A DNA stretch of 64,000 bases from Kyrpidia tusciae DSM 2912 (GCF_000092905.1 NC_014098.1:2976001-3040000), one strand, 5' to 3'. Counted from the stretch's first letter, positions 24,758 through 34,095 are shown. The notes: generated from the letters alone by a model not told the origin. Numbers and translations are program-made.

Positions 24758-26275
24758 CTAGCCAAACGCCTCCCACCCCTTCAACACCTCGCGGGCCTTC
24801 GCATACCGTACGCCTGGTTCCGGGCCCAATCGACGGCCGGTTTCGGCATCTGTGGTATGCGCTTCCCGCATTTCGTCCGCTGATAGCGCGACACAACGTT
24901 TTTCCTTCTCGTCGATGACAAGTCCACACATGGTTTTGAGCGGCAATCCCGTTGAGGCATCGCGAAGATGCTCGAAACGGCGAATGACAATGCTGATGAC
25001 ACCATCCACATGACTTAAACTCCAGACGAAGAACCGCTCCCAGTTATCGGTGGAAAACGTGTGGGTGATGTGTTGTGTGTCGTTAAGCCACTCCAGAACA
25101 GTGACATACCAGGGCCGCCCGTCCCGAAACCAGGCGTCCGTGAGATAACGCCACAACGATACGGTCGGTCTGTCCCATGCTGTTTCTCCTGGACCGATGT
25201 CTTCCAAACACGCATCCAGCCGGTCCAGCCATTCCTCCCTCACCCTGCGCGGCCACGGAAGTTGCCGAACGCTCGCATCATCGTTCAGCCACATGGACAG
25301 GGCCGCCAACCCCTCTGCGTCCGCGGCGGTCGCCAGCGTTTTGGCAACCACCCAGTCTGCCGGTTCTGCATCCTGATCCGTTTTTTCGTTCAGGGCGCGT
25401 CGAACCGCAGGCCTGAGAGTTTCCAGGCGGCTTTCGACCCGTTTGCGGCGCTCGCGATCCGCCTGGAGACGGGGTAGAGCATCCGGCCTAAAACGGGCTA
25501 CCGCTTCTTCCCACGAGACGTTTTCGACACGATCCATCAAATCCGATTCAAACAAAATTTCCTCGAATTCTCGCTCGTCTTCCATGAATGCGTACGCTAA
25601 CTCTCTCCATTGGCGGAGTGTGGCAGACTTCACTTTCGGATCGTCTGACCACCCCGCTTTCCCTTGCCAACTCGGCCACAACTCGTCTTCGAGGGTTTCG
25701 TACAGAACATCCCACGCCACTTGACCAACGACCCACATGACGTGGTCTCCATACGTTTCTGCGGCAAGCCCGTGTCCGGAAATATACGTCGCCACGGTAT
25801 TGCCGGTTGGTTCTTTCAAAAAATCGGCCACGGTTTCGTAAGCGGACAAATCATATGGTTCCCCGGTGTACTTGGCCCCCGTTGACACGTCCCACGGGGT
25901 TTCATCGACAACAACCCGGAACCGGCCCTCATCCACAACGACATCAACAAGGTCGCGAACAATGTCTTCCACAATATCATCTGTCTCGGACAGCTTTCGC
26001 AATACGATGTCTGCGGCCTCTTTGACCGCATCGTCCGGGATGGGCTCAGGCTCTATGACCGCAGGCTCGCTTTTTGACCTGGGGAGGGTCGGCCGATCTT
26101 TCATCCATTCCTCGGCAACTTTGAGCAACAATTTGCAATCAAGCGGTTCAGGCGGTGCGCCCGAATCGAGGTAAGCCTTGGCAATTCCTCGGGCATCTCC
26201 TTTTCGCAAGAGATATTTTTCCTTGCCCAAAATGCGATTCACCTCAGCAACGAAAGCACCTGTGGGTTCTGCCAC
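24758..26275 (-). CDS. Uncharacterised 505-residue protein next to an ATPase-Toprim pair
   Basis: I do not recognise this family. The protein is soluble, acidic and Trp-rich, with no membrane segment and no obvious P-loop. The N-terminal part (VAEVNRILGKEKYLLRKGDA) and a glutamate-rich middle (residues about 60-130) are followed by a mixed domain with SGHGLAAETYGDHVMWVVGQ and a C-terminus ending AREVLKGWEAFG. A frame opening at 26377 exists, but GTG at 26275 follows GAGGGGG and is preferred. It lies about 290 bases 3' of the DUF3226 gene on the same strand, so it may belong to the same accessory module. Confidence 0.6.
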   Translation of the reverse strand: MAEPTGAFVAEVNRILGKEKYLLRKGDARGIAKAYLDSGAPPEPLDCKLLLKVAEEWMKDRPTLPRSKSEPAVIEPEPIPDDAVKEAADIVLRKLSETDDIVEDIVRDLVDVVVDEGRFRVVVDETPWDVSTGAKYTGEPYDLSAYETVADFLKEPTGNTVATYISGHGLAAETYGDHVMWVVGQVAWDVLYETLEDELWPSWQGKAGWSDDPKVKSATLRQWRELAYAFMEDEREFEEILFESDLMDRVENVSWEEAVARFRPDALPRLQADRERRKRVESRLETLRPAVRRALNEKTDQDAEPADWVVAKTLATAADAEGLAALSMWLNDDASVRQLPWPRRVREEWLDRLDACLEDIGPGETAWDRPTVSLWRYLTDAWFRDGRPWYVTVLEWLNDTQHITHTFSTDNWERFFVWSLSHVDGVISIVIRRFEHLRDASTGLPLKTMCGLVIDEKEKRCVALSADEMREAHTTDAETGRRLGPEPGVRYAKAREVLKGWEAFG

Positions 26276-26563
26276 CGCAACCCCCTCGCTTCGCTCGTTT
26301 GTGCAACCAGTGTACGATGATTCGTTGATTCGTCGCAAATCAAACCAAGCATTTTTCGTGATTTCGCCGCTCGACAAGATTGCTCCCCCCTTCTTCGATC
26401 ACGCCGGTCCACCGAGTTCACCGGCGGCTTCTCTTCAGCCACAAAGTCCTGCACCGAGAGCCCGTAGAACTCGGCCATCGTGAATCCTCCCCCCACTGAA
26501 GTGGGAAGCATCCATCCATAGGCACGGGAGAAGCTTCGGCATCCGGCATAGATAGCACTTCAC

Positions 26564-27196
26564 TTACGCAAAGACCCTGTTCAACCAGATAACGAGTTCT
26601 TGGACCGCCGGTACCCCTGCATCCAAATATCGCATCGTGATCGCTGTTCCCACAGGTTTGCCCGGTTCCTTCTGCCAGGCCAGCCATGTGTGAAGCCGCG
26701 CTTTAGATCGGTCTTTTTCGTCAAATCGTGCGGAACATGTGGGAAGATTACCAATGCATTCCTCAGCCCGACTCCACAAAGGGTCATTCGGCGGCACGAG
26801 AAAGGACACAAAATCTTCAAGGATTCCGGAAGTCGAATTATTGGGCATGATCCATATGCCGACCACGGGCCCTTCCGGATCTGCGATGACAGTACCCGAC
26901 GGCTCCGGCTGAAGAGGAACCGAACCATACCCCGCCTGAAGAAGCATGTTCCTGATGCTCTGCCATCTGGCTTCGATGTCCAAGTCGGCATCCACTATGA
27001 TCCCGAGTCTCTCTTTGTTAGAAGGCTTTTTGATGAGGACACGAAAGTCATCGAGTAAACGTTCGATTCCTTCCGTGTCCTTCACCTCAAAGGTCTTCGG
27101 GACACTGTGAATATTACAGAGACTAGCGACCACGTGGAGATCATCTTTCCCCTCCACCAGTAATATCCGGCTGCTCTGAAAATGTACCTTTCCCAC
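26564..27196 (-). CDS. DUF3226-type Toprim protein
   Basis: The 210-residue protein has the layout of a Toprim-like fold: RILLVEGKDDLHVV (conserved Glu), LGIIVDADLDIEARW (acidic DxD), GIWIMPNNSTSGILEDFVSF and a C-terminal helix TWLAWQKEPGKPVGTAI. The order matches DUF3226. The GTG start is 2 bases after the ATPase stop, so the two are co-translated. Toprim proteins paired with AAA ATPases are nucleases or effectors in systems such as OLD, Gabija and PARIS. An effector role here is inference. Confidence 0.8.
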   Translation of the reverse strand: MGKVHFQSSRILLVEGKDDLHVVASLCNIHSVPKTFEVKDTEGIERLLDDFRVLIKKPSNKERLGIIVDADLDIEARWQSIRNMLLQAGYGSVPLQPEPSGTVIADPEGPVVGIWIMPNNSTSGILEDFVSFLVPPNDPLWSRAEECIGNLPTCSARFDEKDRSKARLHTWLAWQKEPGKPVGTAITMRYLDAGVPAVQELVIWLNRVFA

Positions 27197-27198
27197 CC

Positions 27199-28329
27199 TT
27201 ATCGCACCTCAACATGATCGCGCGTAATCACTGCCAGGTCACTTTCGTCATATATTGTTGCGAGACCGCCCTGCTGCCGGTTCAGCCGAATGAGAAATCC
27301 CGTTCCAGGTCCATCGTTCTTTGAATCTTGCACAGCCGCTTGGAATGCTTCAATGCAGTCCCAACTATGAGTGGTTGCGAAAACCTGAACGTTGAGCCGC
27401 TTTGCCGTGTGGATAATGAGCCTCCACAGTTCCGGCTGGACCGTGTAATGGACGCCGTTTTCGATTTCGTCGACCAACAGTACACCGTTTTTGGCGTTGA
27501 CCAACGCCAAAATAATGCCGAACAATCGGTTCATGCCCTCTCCCAGGTTGCGCAGCGGGACGGGGAAAGAAACACCGCGGATTCTCACCATTGGAATGCC
27601 GATCGGGGCTCCTCTGGACACACTCACCATCGCGATCCGTTCGACATCCGGCTCGATAAGACGCAACGCCCTCAGAACATCTTCTTCCTCTTCGGTCAAA
27701 GCCACCCCTTCCCACCACCGCACGACATCCACCTGTCTGAGTCCCCCTGCAGGCACGAAACAACACGCCGTGTCTCGATCGAGAAACCACTCGGAACCAA
27801 CGATCGGCCTGTTCCTCACTTCCAACATCGTTTCATCCAACCATAAGCGCCCTTTTTGATCACTTCCCCACCGGATCGTTAAGGCAGGACGCAATGCTTG
27901 CTGATCGGCTTCTAACGGTGAAGAGACGACTTGCCATTGCACAGGACCTTCCGGGGGTTGCGTGGCTTGATACCATTCGAGAGAAAGCGACAATATCTTA
28001 TCCGCCGATCCGATCGGCCCCATCTTGATGGTACGATCCCCGTTTATTCTATGACGGTAAAATAAATAGGAAACACCAAAGAAAGTTCGAACCTCATATT
28101 CAGAAAACTCCTGCACGCGTTGCTTTGGCATTTCATCTCTGGAGTTCAACATCTCTATTATCACCGCCGGAGAACCCCGAAAACTATACAGTCTCAACGC
28201 TTCCAACAAAGACGACTTACCGGAGTTATTCTTTCCGATGATGAGGTTGACCGTCCCCAACGTCTCGATTTTCAAATCGGAAAAAATCCGGAAATTGGTC
28301 ACTTGAAAAGACTTAAGCAAGACCTTCAC
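27199..28329 (-). CDS. AAA ATPase of the OLD/RecF-like (AAA_15/AAA_21) class
   Basis: This 376-residue ATPase has Walker A in LIIGKNNSGKSSLLEALRL, an ABC-like signature region LRNLGEGMNRLFGIILAL, Walker B NGVLLVDEIENGVH and the His switch TTHSWDC. There is no nuclease domain of its own; the Toprim part is the next gene. This makes a two-gene ATPase-effector module comparable in plan, not in proven relationship, to PARIS AriA-AriB. The gap upstream (28330-28430) may hold the promoter but shows no clear boxes. Confidence 0.85.
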   Translation of the reverse strand: MKVLLKSFQVTNFRIFSDLKIETLGTVNLIIGKNNSGKSSLLEALRLYSFRGSPAVIIEMLNSRDEMPKQRVQEFSEYEVRTFFGVSYLFYRHRINGDRTIKMGPIGSADKILSLSLEWYQATQPPEGPVQWQVVSSPLEADQQALRPALTIRWGSDQKGRLWLDETMLEVRNRPIVGSEWFLDRDTACCFVPAGGLRQVDVVRWWEGVALTEEEEDVLRALRLIEPDVERIAMVSVSRGAPIGIPMVRIRGVSFPVPLRNLGEGMNRLFGIILALVNAKNGVLLVDEIENGVHYTVQPELWRLIIHTAKRLNVQVFATTHSWDCIEAFQAAVQDSKNDGPGTGFLIRLNRQQGGLATIYDESDLAVITRDHVEVR

Positions 28330-28430
28330 CTCCTACAGGCAAAGCAAACGCACACGTGGGAACACCAACATCACAGTCATAGCGAGCTCGCGGTCAACAT
28401 CGCAGCATCTATTCTCGCCGTACCCTCACC

Positions 28431-28529
28431 CTAACAAACCGCCAAAGGGAATGTAAAGTGGTGGCCGGCCGCTGGGACCGGCCCTGGAAGATCATCCACC
28501 CAAATGTTCGTGTCAATGACGGCCTTCAT
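28431..28529 (-). pseudogene. PIN toxin truncated after 11 residues, copy B
   Basis: MKAVIDTNIWV is followed directly by unrelated sequence (DDLPGPVPAAG) and a stop at codon 33. It overlaps the intact antitoxin gene as in the other copies. Confidence 0.8.
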
Positions 28530-28794
28530 TCCGCGCCTCCCGGGCCTCTTTCTTTGCCGCCCGGACGTCCCCCTCAATCCCTTCCTCCGAAATGTCCTGC
28601 CCCACCCTGCTCCTGACGCGCTTGACCAGCGCATCCATCTCCGCCTGCCAGTTCGAGGATTCTTTCAGGCGTTCCCTCAAAAATTCGTCCACGGCTTGGC
28701 GAACCAAATCGGACACGCTCTTGTTCTCGGCCGCCGCCAGATGTTTGAGAAGCCGCAATTGGTCTTGGCTCAGATAAATGTTCGTGCGTTGCAT
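28513..28794 (-). CDS. Ribbon-helix-helix antitoxin (VapB-like), copy B
   Basis: The 93-residue protein starts MQRTNIYLSQDQLRLLKHLA (ribbon and first helix), continues NKSVSDLVRQAVDEFL (second helix) and ends in a charged tail that would wrap a PIN toxin. GGAGGCGGG lies nine bases before this ATG, so the earlier ATG at 28836 is not used. The partner PIN gene is truncated, so this copy is an orphan antitoxin. Confidence 0.82.
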   Translation of the reverse strand: MQRTNIYLSQDQLRLLKHLAAAENKSVSDLVRQAVDEFLRERLKESSNWQAEMDALVKRVRSRVGQDISEEGIEGDVRAAKKEAREARNEGRH

Positions 28795-29116
28795 CACGAC
28801 CCGCCTCCGGAAGTGGTTTCCCTCATTATACATCATGGTGTATACGTACGCCTCTCTCCGTTGGCGTGTCTGAGCCTCTCCTCCTCAAAAACATCTCGGG
28901 ACCGGAAGAAATCCCGCCCCTACCGGTTCAGAAGCACGAGAGAAAAATTCCCTCCGCCACCCCCGTATGATTGGAGGACCGAGAGAAATTTTTTGCCCGC
29001 CACCCCCCCTCACACTTTGGCAAGGGCGGTAGAACGGTTGGCCTCACATTCGACGGCACGCTAAAATAACGTTACAGCATCCCGACCTCCCCAGAGGTCC
29101 AAAAGGAGGAACCCGT

Positions 29117-29335
29117 ATGCCCCGCCGACGCCTCACTGCCGCCGTCACCAAAGAGGGCAAATGGTACGTGGCCCGTTGCCTCGAAGTGGAAGTGACCAGC
29201 CAGGGCGAGACCCTCGAAGAAGCTCTTGCCAACCTGCGCGAGGCCCTGGAGTTGTACTTCGAGGACGCGTCGGCCGACCTGCCGGACACCGGCCCGATCA
29301 TCGCACCCGTGGACATCGAAGTGAAGCAGGCTTGA
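29117..29335 (+). CDS. hicB: HicB-family antitoxin (short form), copy 1
   Basis: The 72-residue HicB has only the toxin-binding fold: TAAVTKEGKWYVARCLEVEV then TSQGETLEEALANLREALEL. There is no separate DNA-binding domain. AAGGAGGAACCC precedes the ATG. The following hicA overlaps its stop by four bases (antitoxin-first order). An identical pair is at 46160-46602. Confidence 0.85.
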   Translation: MPRRRLTAAVTKEGKWYVARCLEVEVTSQGETLEEALANLREALELYFEDASADLPDTGPIIAPVDIEVKQA

Positions 29336-29559
29336 GCCCTCGCGTGCCGGTCGTGTCCGGAACGGAAACCATCATGGCGCTGGGCCGCGCGGGATTCGTG
29401 AAAGTGAGCCAAAAGGGAAGCCACGTGAAGGTCCGGCGCAAGGACGGCAGGCAGGCCATCGTACCCCTGCACGATGAGCTGGCTCCGGGCACTCTCCGGT
29501 CGATCCTCAGGCAGGCCGGGATCTCTGTGGACGAGTTCCTGAGACTGCTGAAGGGATGA
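29332..29559 (+). CDS. hicA: HicA-family toxin, copy 1
   Basis: The protein has about 75 residues: PVVSGTETIMALGRAGFVKV, SQKGSHVKVRRKDGRQAIVP and LRSILRQAGISVDEFLRLL. GSH carries the catalytic His of HicA mRNA interferases. The start is probably TTG at 29332 in a TTGA overlap with the hicB stop; GTG at 29344 is the alternative. Confidence 0.85.
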   Translation: MSPRVPVVSGTETIMALGRAGFVKVSQKGSHVKVRRKDGRQAIVPLHDELAPGTLRSILRQAGISVDEFLRLLKG

Positions 29560-30054
29560 CCCGCCGTCGCGAAAAACCCGCCTGAGCCTCAGAATGTTGA
29601 TATACACTGAAAATGGACCCCAGATCGTCAGAGAAAATTGACCCCCACCAGATAGACTGGTACGCTCCTACTAATCTGAGTGGGAACGGAGGAGAAAGGA
29701 TCAAACGCTGGAGACGGTCCTGGAAGCTCTGGAGTGCGGGATTCGCCACTTTGGCGGTGTGCCTGAGAGGGTGGGTGAACTTGAGAGCAATAAATGAGCC
29801 GACCCGATTCTGTAATGAGGTTCTGCTGAACGATCACCGATCGGCGAATACGGCAAGGGGGACTGACCCGAAGAGCCATCCGTATGATGGCCTGCACCAA
29901 GTATGCATTTTCGTACTTCATCCGGCTGGGACATACGCTGTACCTTTCCGTCTAACGTTACCGGATCGCCGATACATGCCTGCCTGGCTTCACCTCCCAA
30001 ACAATCTTTGGTGCACGATGTAGTCTACTGGTCTTTGTGGTTCTATCAATGCCG
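29560..30054 (+). other. Non-coding debris shared with 46603-47094
   Basis: No intact gene is present. The segment contains a coding-looking scrap, TLETVLEALECGIRHFGGVP, reminiscent of the HFGGVP stretch of IS21-type transposases. It also holds the 70-base stretch that recurs near 9.1 kb (GATCGGCGAATACGGCAAGG). Several frameshifts and stops interrupt it. It is an old insertion-element remnant at best. Confidence 0.4.
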
Positions 30055-31047
30055 TCACGGCGTCTCCGGCTGTCCCGCATAAATCTCCTTTATAAATGTC
30101 TCGACCTCATTCCATGCTTTGTTGGCATCCGGCAATTTCGGGAACAGCAACTGAAAATCATGGAACATGCCGGGGTACGTTGTCTGCTGAACCGAGACTC
30201 CGGCTGCTTCGGCTTTTTGCGCGACCTTAACGGTATCGTTTAGCAGCATTTCATCCCCGCCGACCTGCATGAGCATGGGAGGAAAGCCGGCATACTCGCC
30301 ATAAATAGGTGAAATGTAAGGATTGTCGGCGCGGTTCTCGCCCACATATTCGGGAATCACGCGTTTGTAGTTCAGATTCGTCCATGCGGACATGGTGATC
30401 AGGGCCGCGGGCATCGGCATGTCATGATCCCTGAGATAGAGCGCAGTGGCCAGCGCAAGTCCGCCGCCCGCCGAATCGCCCGCTAGAATGATTCGCTCCG
30501 GCCTGTATCCTTGCTCCAAAAGCCAGTTGTAAGCCAAAACCGCGTCCTCCAGAGCCGCAGGATAAGGGTGTTCCGGAGCGACCCGGTAATCCACCGTCAA
30601 AACTCCGGCTCCGCTTATCTTGGCATATTGTATCGCCGTGCGCCGGTATGTCATGCCGCTTTTCTCCAGCGAGCGAATATAGGCTCCGCCGTGAAGCTGT
30701 AAAATAACCTTATCCGGCTTTGTATCCTTTGCTTGCACCCAATTCATGGTTATGCCGTCGACTTCTTTGACTTCTAAAGTGTAATCCTCCGGCAACACCC
30801 ATTCCTCATTCAGCTCATTCAGCTGTTTTAGTGTTTTAACGTTGTCATTTCCGCCGATATCCAATCTATTCCGCAGGAAATTTCCTTCCCCGAGGTTCGG
30901 ACTCTGCGTTGGCTTCGAACTCTGCGTCGGTGATGGCTCCTGCCTCGGCGTTTGAAACAAATACCGAATACCTCCGACGACGGTAACACCGATGATTACG
31001 ATTAAGACGATCCAAGGAACGGACTTACGTTTCCTGTTTTTATTCGT
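30055..31047 (-). CDS. Membrane-anchored alpha/beta hydrolase (HSL-type esterase)
   Basis: The hydrolase part has the hormone-sensitive-lipase motifs LQLHGGAYIRS, AGDSAGGGLA (nucleophile), Asp in GGDEMLL and His in GMFHDFQLL. Up to an ATG at 30960 it would be 301 residues without a membrane anchor. The frame stays open upstream and encodes NKNRKRKSVPWIVLIVIIGV, a typical N-terminal anchor. Exactly where a start is expected, eight bases after AAAGGAGG, the codon at 31047-31045 is ACG. Either ACG is used, or a start mutation has occurred; full length would be 330 residues. A second, 5'-truncated copy is at 47095-47788. Confidence 0.78.
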   Translation of the reverse strand, partial: TNKNRKRKSVPWIVLIVIIGVTVVGGIRYLFQTPRQEPSPTQSSKPTQSPNLGEGNFLRNRLDIGGNDNVKTLKQLNELNEEWVLPEDYTLEVKEVDGITMNWVQAKDTKPDKVILQLHGGAYIRSLEKSGMTYRRTAIQYAKISGAGVLTVDYRVAPEHPYPAALEDAVLAYNWLLEQGYRPERIILAGDSAGGGLALATALYLRDHDMPMPAALITMSAWTNLNYKRVIPEYVGENRADNPYISPIYGEYAGFPPMLMQVGGDEMLLNDTVKVAQKAEAAGVSVQQTTYPGMFHDFQLLFPKLPDANKAWNEVETFIKEIYAGQPETP

Positions 31048-31130
31048 CGCTTCCGCCTCCTTTCTCCTCTTTTATAAATTTCTGCAAATAGCCGTAAAGC
31101 TCGGTTTGGGAATATAGGCTATTCCACGCC

Positions 31131-32045
31131 TCAGCGGTGCAGAGTGTATACATTGGCCCTTGAGAAGGACCGGATCAGTTTGACTTCGTCTTGGGTTAAG
31201 TCCGGTACACGCGCGGCTCCGGTGTTGGTCAGAAGCTGTTCCGTGCTGCTTGCTCCCGGGATGACCGCTGCGACGGCCGGGTGAGCCAGCGGGTAGCGCA
31301 ACGCGATTTGTGAGAGGCTCCGGTCCTCGCCGGCCAGCGCGGCAAGGCGCCTGACCAGTTCGACGATTTCCACCGGTGAATAGTCGAGGTACCCGGCGGC
31401 CGGCGCAGGGCCAGTCAAGGTGCGTTCGGACAAAAGCCCCTGGGCGAGAGGACCGCGAGCAATCATGGAAATGCCGTGTTCCTGAAGGAGGGACAAAACC
31501 GTCTCTTCGGGCCGCCGGTCCAGCACGCTGTACTGCATCATCACGCTCACGATGTTCGACCGCTTGACATATTCGCGGATGACGTTCGGGCGGATCGAAG
31601 AGATGCCGTAGCAGCGGATGACGCCTTCCTGCTTGAGTTCTTCGAAAGCATCAATGGTTTCGTCGATCGGATCATCGAGGGTCCCGCCGTGGAGTTGGTA
31701 CAAATCGATATAGTCCGTCTGCAGCCGCCGCAGGCTGCCCTTCACCGCCTCCTTGATATAGGCTTTCGAAGGATCCCAGGACCAGCCGTCCTTGCCGGGC
31801 TCCCAGCGGTTGCCGACTTTGGTGGCGAGGATGACGTCATGGCGTTTGCCTTTCAACGCCTTGCCGACCCACTCTTCGTTTCTGCCCTGTCGGTACAGGT
31901 CCGCCGTATCCAAGAAATTGACGCCGCGGTCAAGGGCGGCGTGAATCATGCGAATGCTCTCCTGCTCGTCGCGGCTCAACGACATACAACCCAGTCCAAT
32001 CTCGCTGACGTAGAGATCACTGCGACCCAACCGGTTCTTCTTCAC
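31131..32045 (-). CDS. Aldo/keto reductase, copy 2
   Basis: This 304-residue near-duplicate of the enzyme at 9398-10312 has all catalytic residues kept (LDTADLY, ATKVGNRW, LYQLHGG). GTG at 32045 stands behind AAGGAGGT. Upstream of that site the sequence is the end of a broken AAA ATPase gene (FWDEPEANLNPKLLGTVIEI), so this copy was inserted into or joined to that gene. The region between this gene and the esterase (31048-31130) is spacer. Confidence 0.88.
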   Translation of the reverse strand: MKKNRLGRSDLYVSEIGLGCMSLSRDEQESIRMIHAALDRGVNFLDTADLYRQGRNEEWVGKALKGKRHDVILATKVGNRWEPGKDGWSWDPSKAYIKEAVKGSLRRLQTDYIDLYQLHGGTLDDPIDETIDAFEELKQEGVIRCYGISSIRPNVIREYVKRSNIVSVMMQYSVLDRRPEETVLSLLQEHGISMIARGPLAQGLLSERTLTGPAPAAGYLDYSPVEIVELVRRLAALAGEDRSLSQIALRYPLAHPAVAAVIPGASSTEQLLTNTGAARVPDLTQDEVKLIRSFSRANVYTLHR

Positions 32046-32063
32046 CCGCGAACACCTCCTTGT

Positions 32064-32615
32064 AAAAAGAATTTCGATGACCGTCCCCAAGAGCTTCGGA
32101 TTCAGATTGGCTTCAGGTTCGTCCCAAAACAAGACGGATCCGTTCAGCAGGGTCCCGTTCTGGATTCCATTGGTCCGCGCAGCGCGGGGCGGTAGGCCCT
32201 GTCAAGAATGTCTGCGTAAATCTCTTAAATGGATTTCGCGCTGGGCATAGAGCGAGCGAAAGCCCAGGGAATTGGCAAGCATTTCCTTAACAGGGATATA
32301 TACACTTTCGATTGGTTCAGCCGTCCATTCCCTAGCCCCGTTGATGGTGGCAGAATCAGGACTTGTGGAATGGTTGGAAAATGAAATTCGCAACTTCTTT
32401 GATCCACGATATACTTCTACGACACAACCAGCGCTTCCTTTTTGGCGCTTGACCAAACGCCCAATTGTATGGCCGGACGGCATATACACTCGAATCAACT
32501 TCTCAGCAAAATTGGCCTTCGTTTTGCTAATGTCACAAGCAGCATCAGGCAAAGCCTGAAACATCAGGAAGCGCAACACATCCGGAGGCGAAAAAGAAAA
32601 CCCGTTCGCACTCAT
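32064..32615 (-). pseudogene. Chimeric ATPase remnant
   Basis: On the minus strand the first 23 codons are the start of the P-loop ATPase (SFSPPDVLRFLMFQALP; compare 38758). They are fused to the AAA ATPase from its ACDISKTK segment (compare 41854-40832). This part loses frame after LYAQREIH, near 32220. A deletion then joins it to QNGTLLNGSVLFWDEPEANL and VIEIL, where the aldo/keto reductase copy begins. Three separate breakpoints show it is rearrangement debris and not a gene. Confidence 0.85.
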
Positions 32616-32762
32616 GGCTTCGCCCCCTCAAGTTGGGACATCCAGCCGTCAAACCACTGGAGGAACCGATGGTAAGCATAACCCACGACACTCTTACGGA
32701 CGTTCTGCAACAACGACACGGCTGCAAGCCCCTCGTTCCAGTGGACGGGGATGGGCTGGTGC
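32612..32762 (-). pseudogene. C-terminal remnant of the KGGVGR ATPase
   Basis: In minus-strand translation the last ~50 codons match the C-terminus of the protein at 38755-40092 (WNEGLAAVSLLQ, VVGYAYHRFL, FDGWMSQLEGAKP), overlapping the chimeric ATPase start by ATGA as in the intact cluster. Upstream (32763-32880) a short hydrophobic frame, LLFVLTTQAVMVSVALAVG, belongs to something else that I do not recognise. Confidence 0.75.
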
Positions 32763-32944
32763 GGAGCATTGTCGTCCAGCCGACGCCTTCCAACCGCATT
32801 CGGACGGCGGTGCCGACCGCCAGCGCGACAGACACCATCACTGCCTGAGTGGTAAGGACAAACAACAGGTCCATTTCTTATCTCACCTCTTTCACCCTAT
32901 CCAAGGCACGGAAGAACTCTTGCAACCACCCACATTCTGTGGGA

Positions 32945-33510
32945 AACTCTGTTCAGAAAGTGTTCGCAGGTTTGGATGAGCGGACCCGGCGCTTCTTGCT
33001 GGACGTGTCGGTTCTCGAGCGTATGAACGGTCCCCTGTGCGAAGCGGTGGGGAGGGAGAACGGCTCCGTGATGCTCGCGGAACTGGCGGATCTCGGCCTG
33101 TTTTTGGTCCCGCTGGATGACCGGAAGGAGTGGTACCGATTCCATCACTTGTTTGGAGAGTTTTTGCGGAACCGGCTGAAGCTCCAAGATCCCGGCAGAA
33201 CGAGCGCCTTGTTCCGAATCGCCGCCGAATGGTGCGAGGGACAGAAGATGCTCGAGGAAGCGGTCGATTATTATTTGGCCGGGCAGCAGTATGAGGAAGC
33301 CATGCGCTTACTGGAACCGATGCGCAGCGTCATGATCCGTCGGGAGTTCCAGGCAATCCGGTCCTGGTTATCGAAGATTCCCGAGCAAATGTTGATGCAG
33401 AGGCCCTACCTGTACTTTTCGTATATTTTCTCGCTGTTGTGGGTCCATGATGTTAATACGGCGGATCGGCATTTGCGCATGGCCGAGAAAAATCCGGCAG
33501 CCCCAAGCAA
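32945..33510 (+). pseudogene. LuxR/MalT-type regulator fragment
   Basis: The frame encodes KVFAGLDERTRRFLLDVSVL, then YRFHHLFGEFLRNRL and the start of a TPR-like array (EWCEGQKMLEEAVDYYLAGQ). This is the middle of large MalT/LuxR-family ATP-dependent activators. Both the NACHT-like ATPase and the C-terminal LuxR helix-turn-helix are missing. Confidence 0.75.
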
Positions 33511-33513
33511 CCG

Positions 33514-34095
33514 TCATTCCATAAACCGTCTCCGCAGTTCCTGATTGACGGCCTCTTTGTCGAAACGCATCGGGCTGAACGTCCCGCCGCTCCAGAGTCT
33601 CATGTGTTCGTACTCCGGATGGCTGGGTTGACTGATGATTTTTAGAAAATCGGCGTAGCCGTGCGGCCCCCCGACATCCTCCGGAGGACAGGATCGCGCC
33701 CCGTCCAAACAGGCGTATGCGGGACGGTCTCCCAGATCGTAGATCGGGCGTATCACCCGCAGGACGTGCATCCAATTGTCGCCGAAATCATACAAGTACC
33801 CGAGCACGTCATCCCTATCAAAACCCAGGGACGGCAGTCGCTTCCTCCGAGCATCAAAGTGCGTGGCATCCACTTCAAACTCATCATCCGGAGTACCGAT
33901 CCGGGTCTTTCCGAATCGAAACTCGTACAAATGAGAATTCTCCCACCCCATGACCACCTGAATGACGTCGTGGAGGCGCTGAAAGGTAATGTTGGCAGGA
34001 ACACAAAATCGCCGCCACACGGTCGGGTGAACATCGCACAGCGTAATTTCAAATTCGTATGCCGCGGGCTTACTCGCACGGATTCGATTCGACAC
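33514..34095 (-). CDS. Plasmid pRiA4b ORF-3-like protein
   Basis: The 193-residue protein is of the pRiA4b ORF-3/IS1096 TnpR-like family: YEFEITLCDVHPTVWRRFCV, LHDVIQVVMGWENSHLYEF, YLYDFGDNWMHVLRVI and GGPHGYADFLKII. The family is common as an insertion-element or genomic-island passenger; the function is unknown. GTG at 34095 has AAAGGGG eight bases before it and is preferred to the ATG at 34113. Confidence 0.82.
   Translation of the reverse strand: MSNRIRASKPAAYEFEITLCDVHPTVWRRFCVPANITFQRLHDVIQVVMGWENSHLYEFRFGKTRIGTPDDEFEVDATHFDARRKRLPSLGFDRDDVLGYLYDFGDNWMHVLRVIRPIYDLGDRPAYACLDGARSCPPEDVGGPHGYADFLKIISQPSHPEYEHMRLWSGGTFSPMRFDKEAVNQELRRRFME

Larger units (their letters stand above)
28495..30736 (+). 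repeat. Long direct repeat R1, left copy
   Basis: About 2.2 kb, carrying the ribbon-helix-helix antitoxin, hicB-hicA, an IS-like remnant and most of an esterase gene, recur in the same order and orientation at 45640-47788 with few differences. This copy has about 107 extra bases near 28856-28965. The intact esterase shows this is the more complete copy at the right end. Confidence 0.85.
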
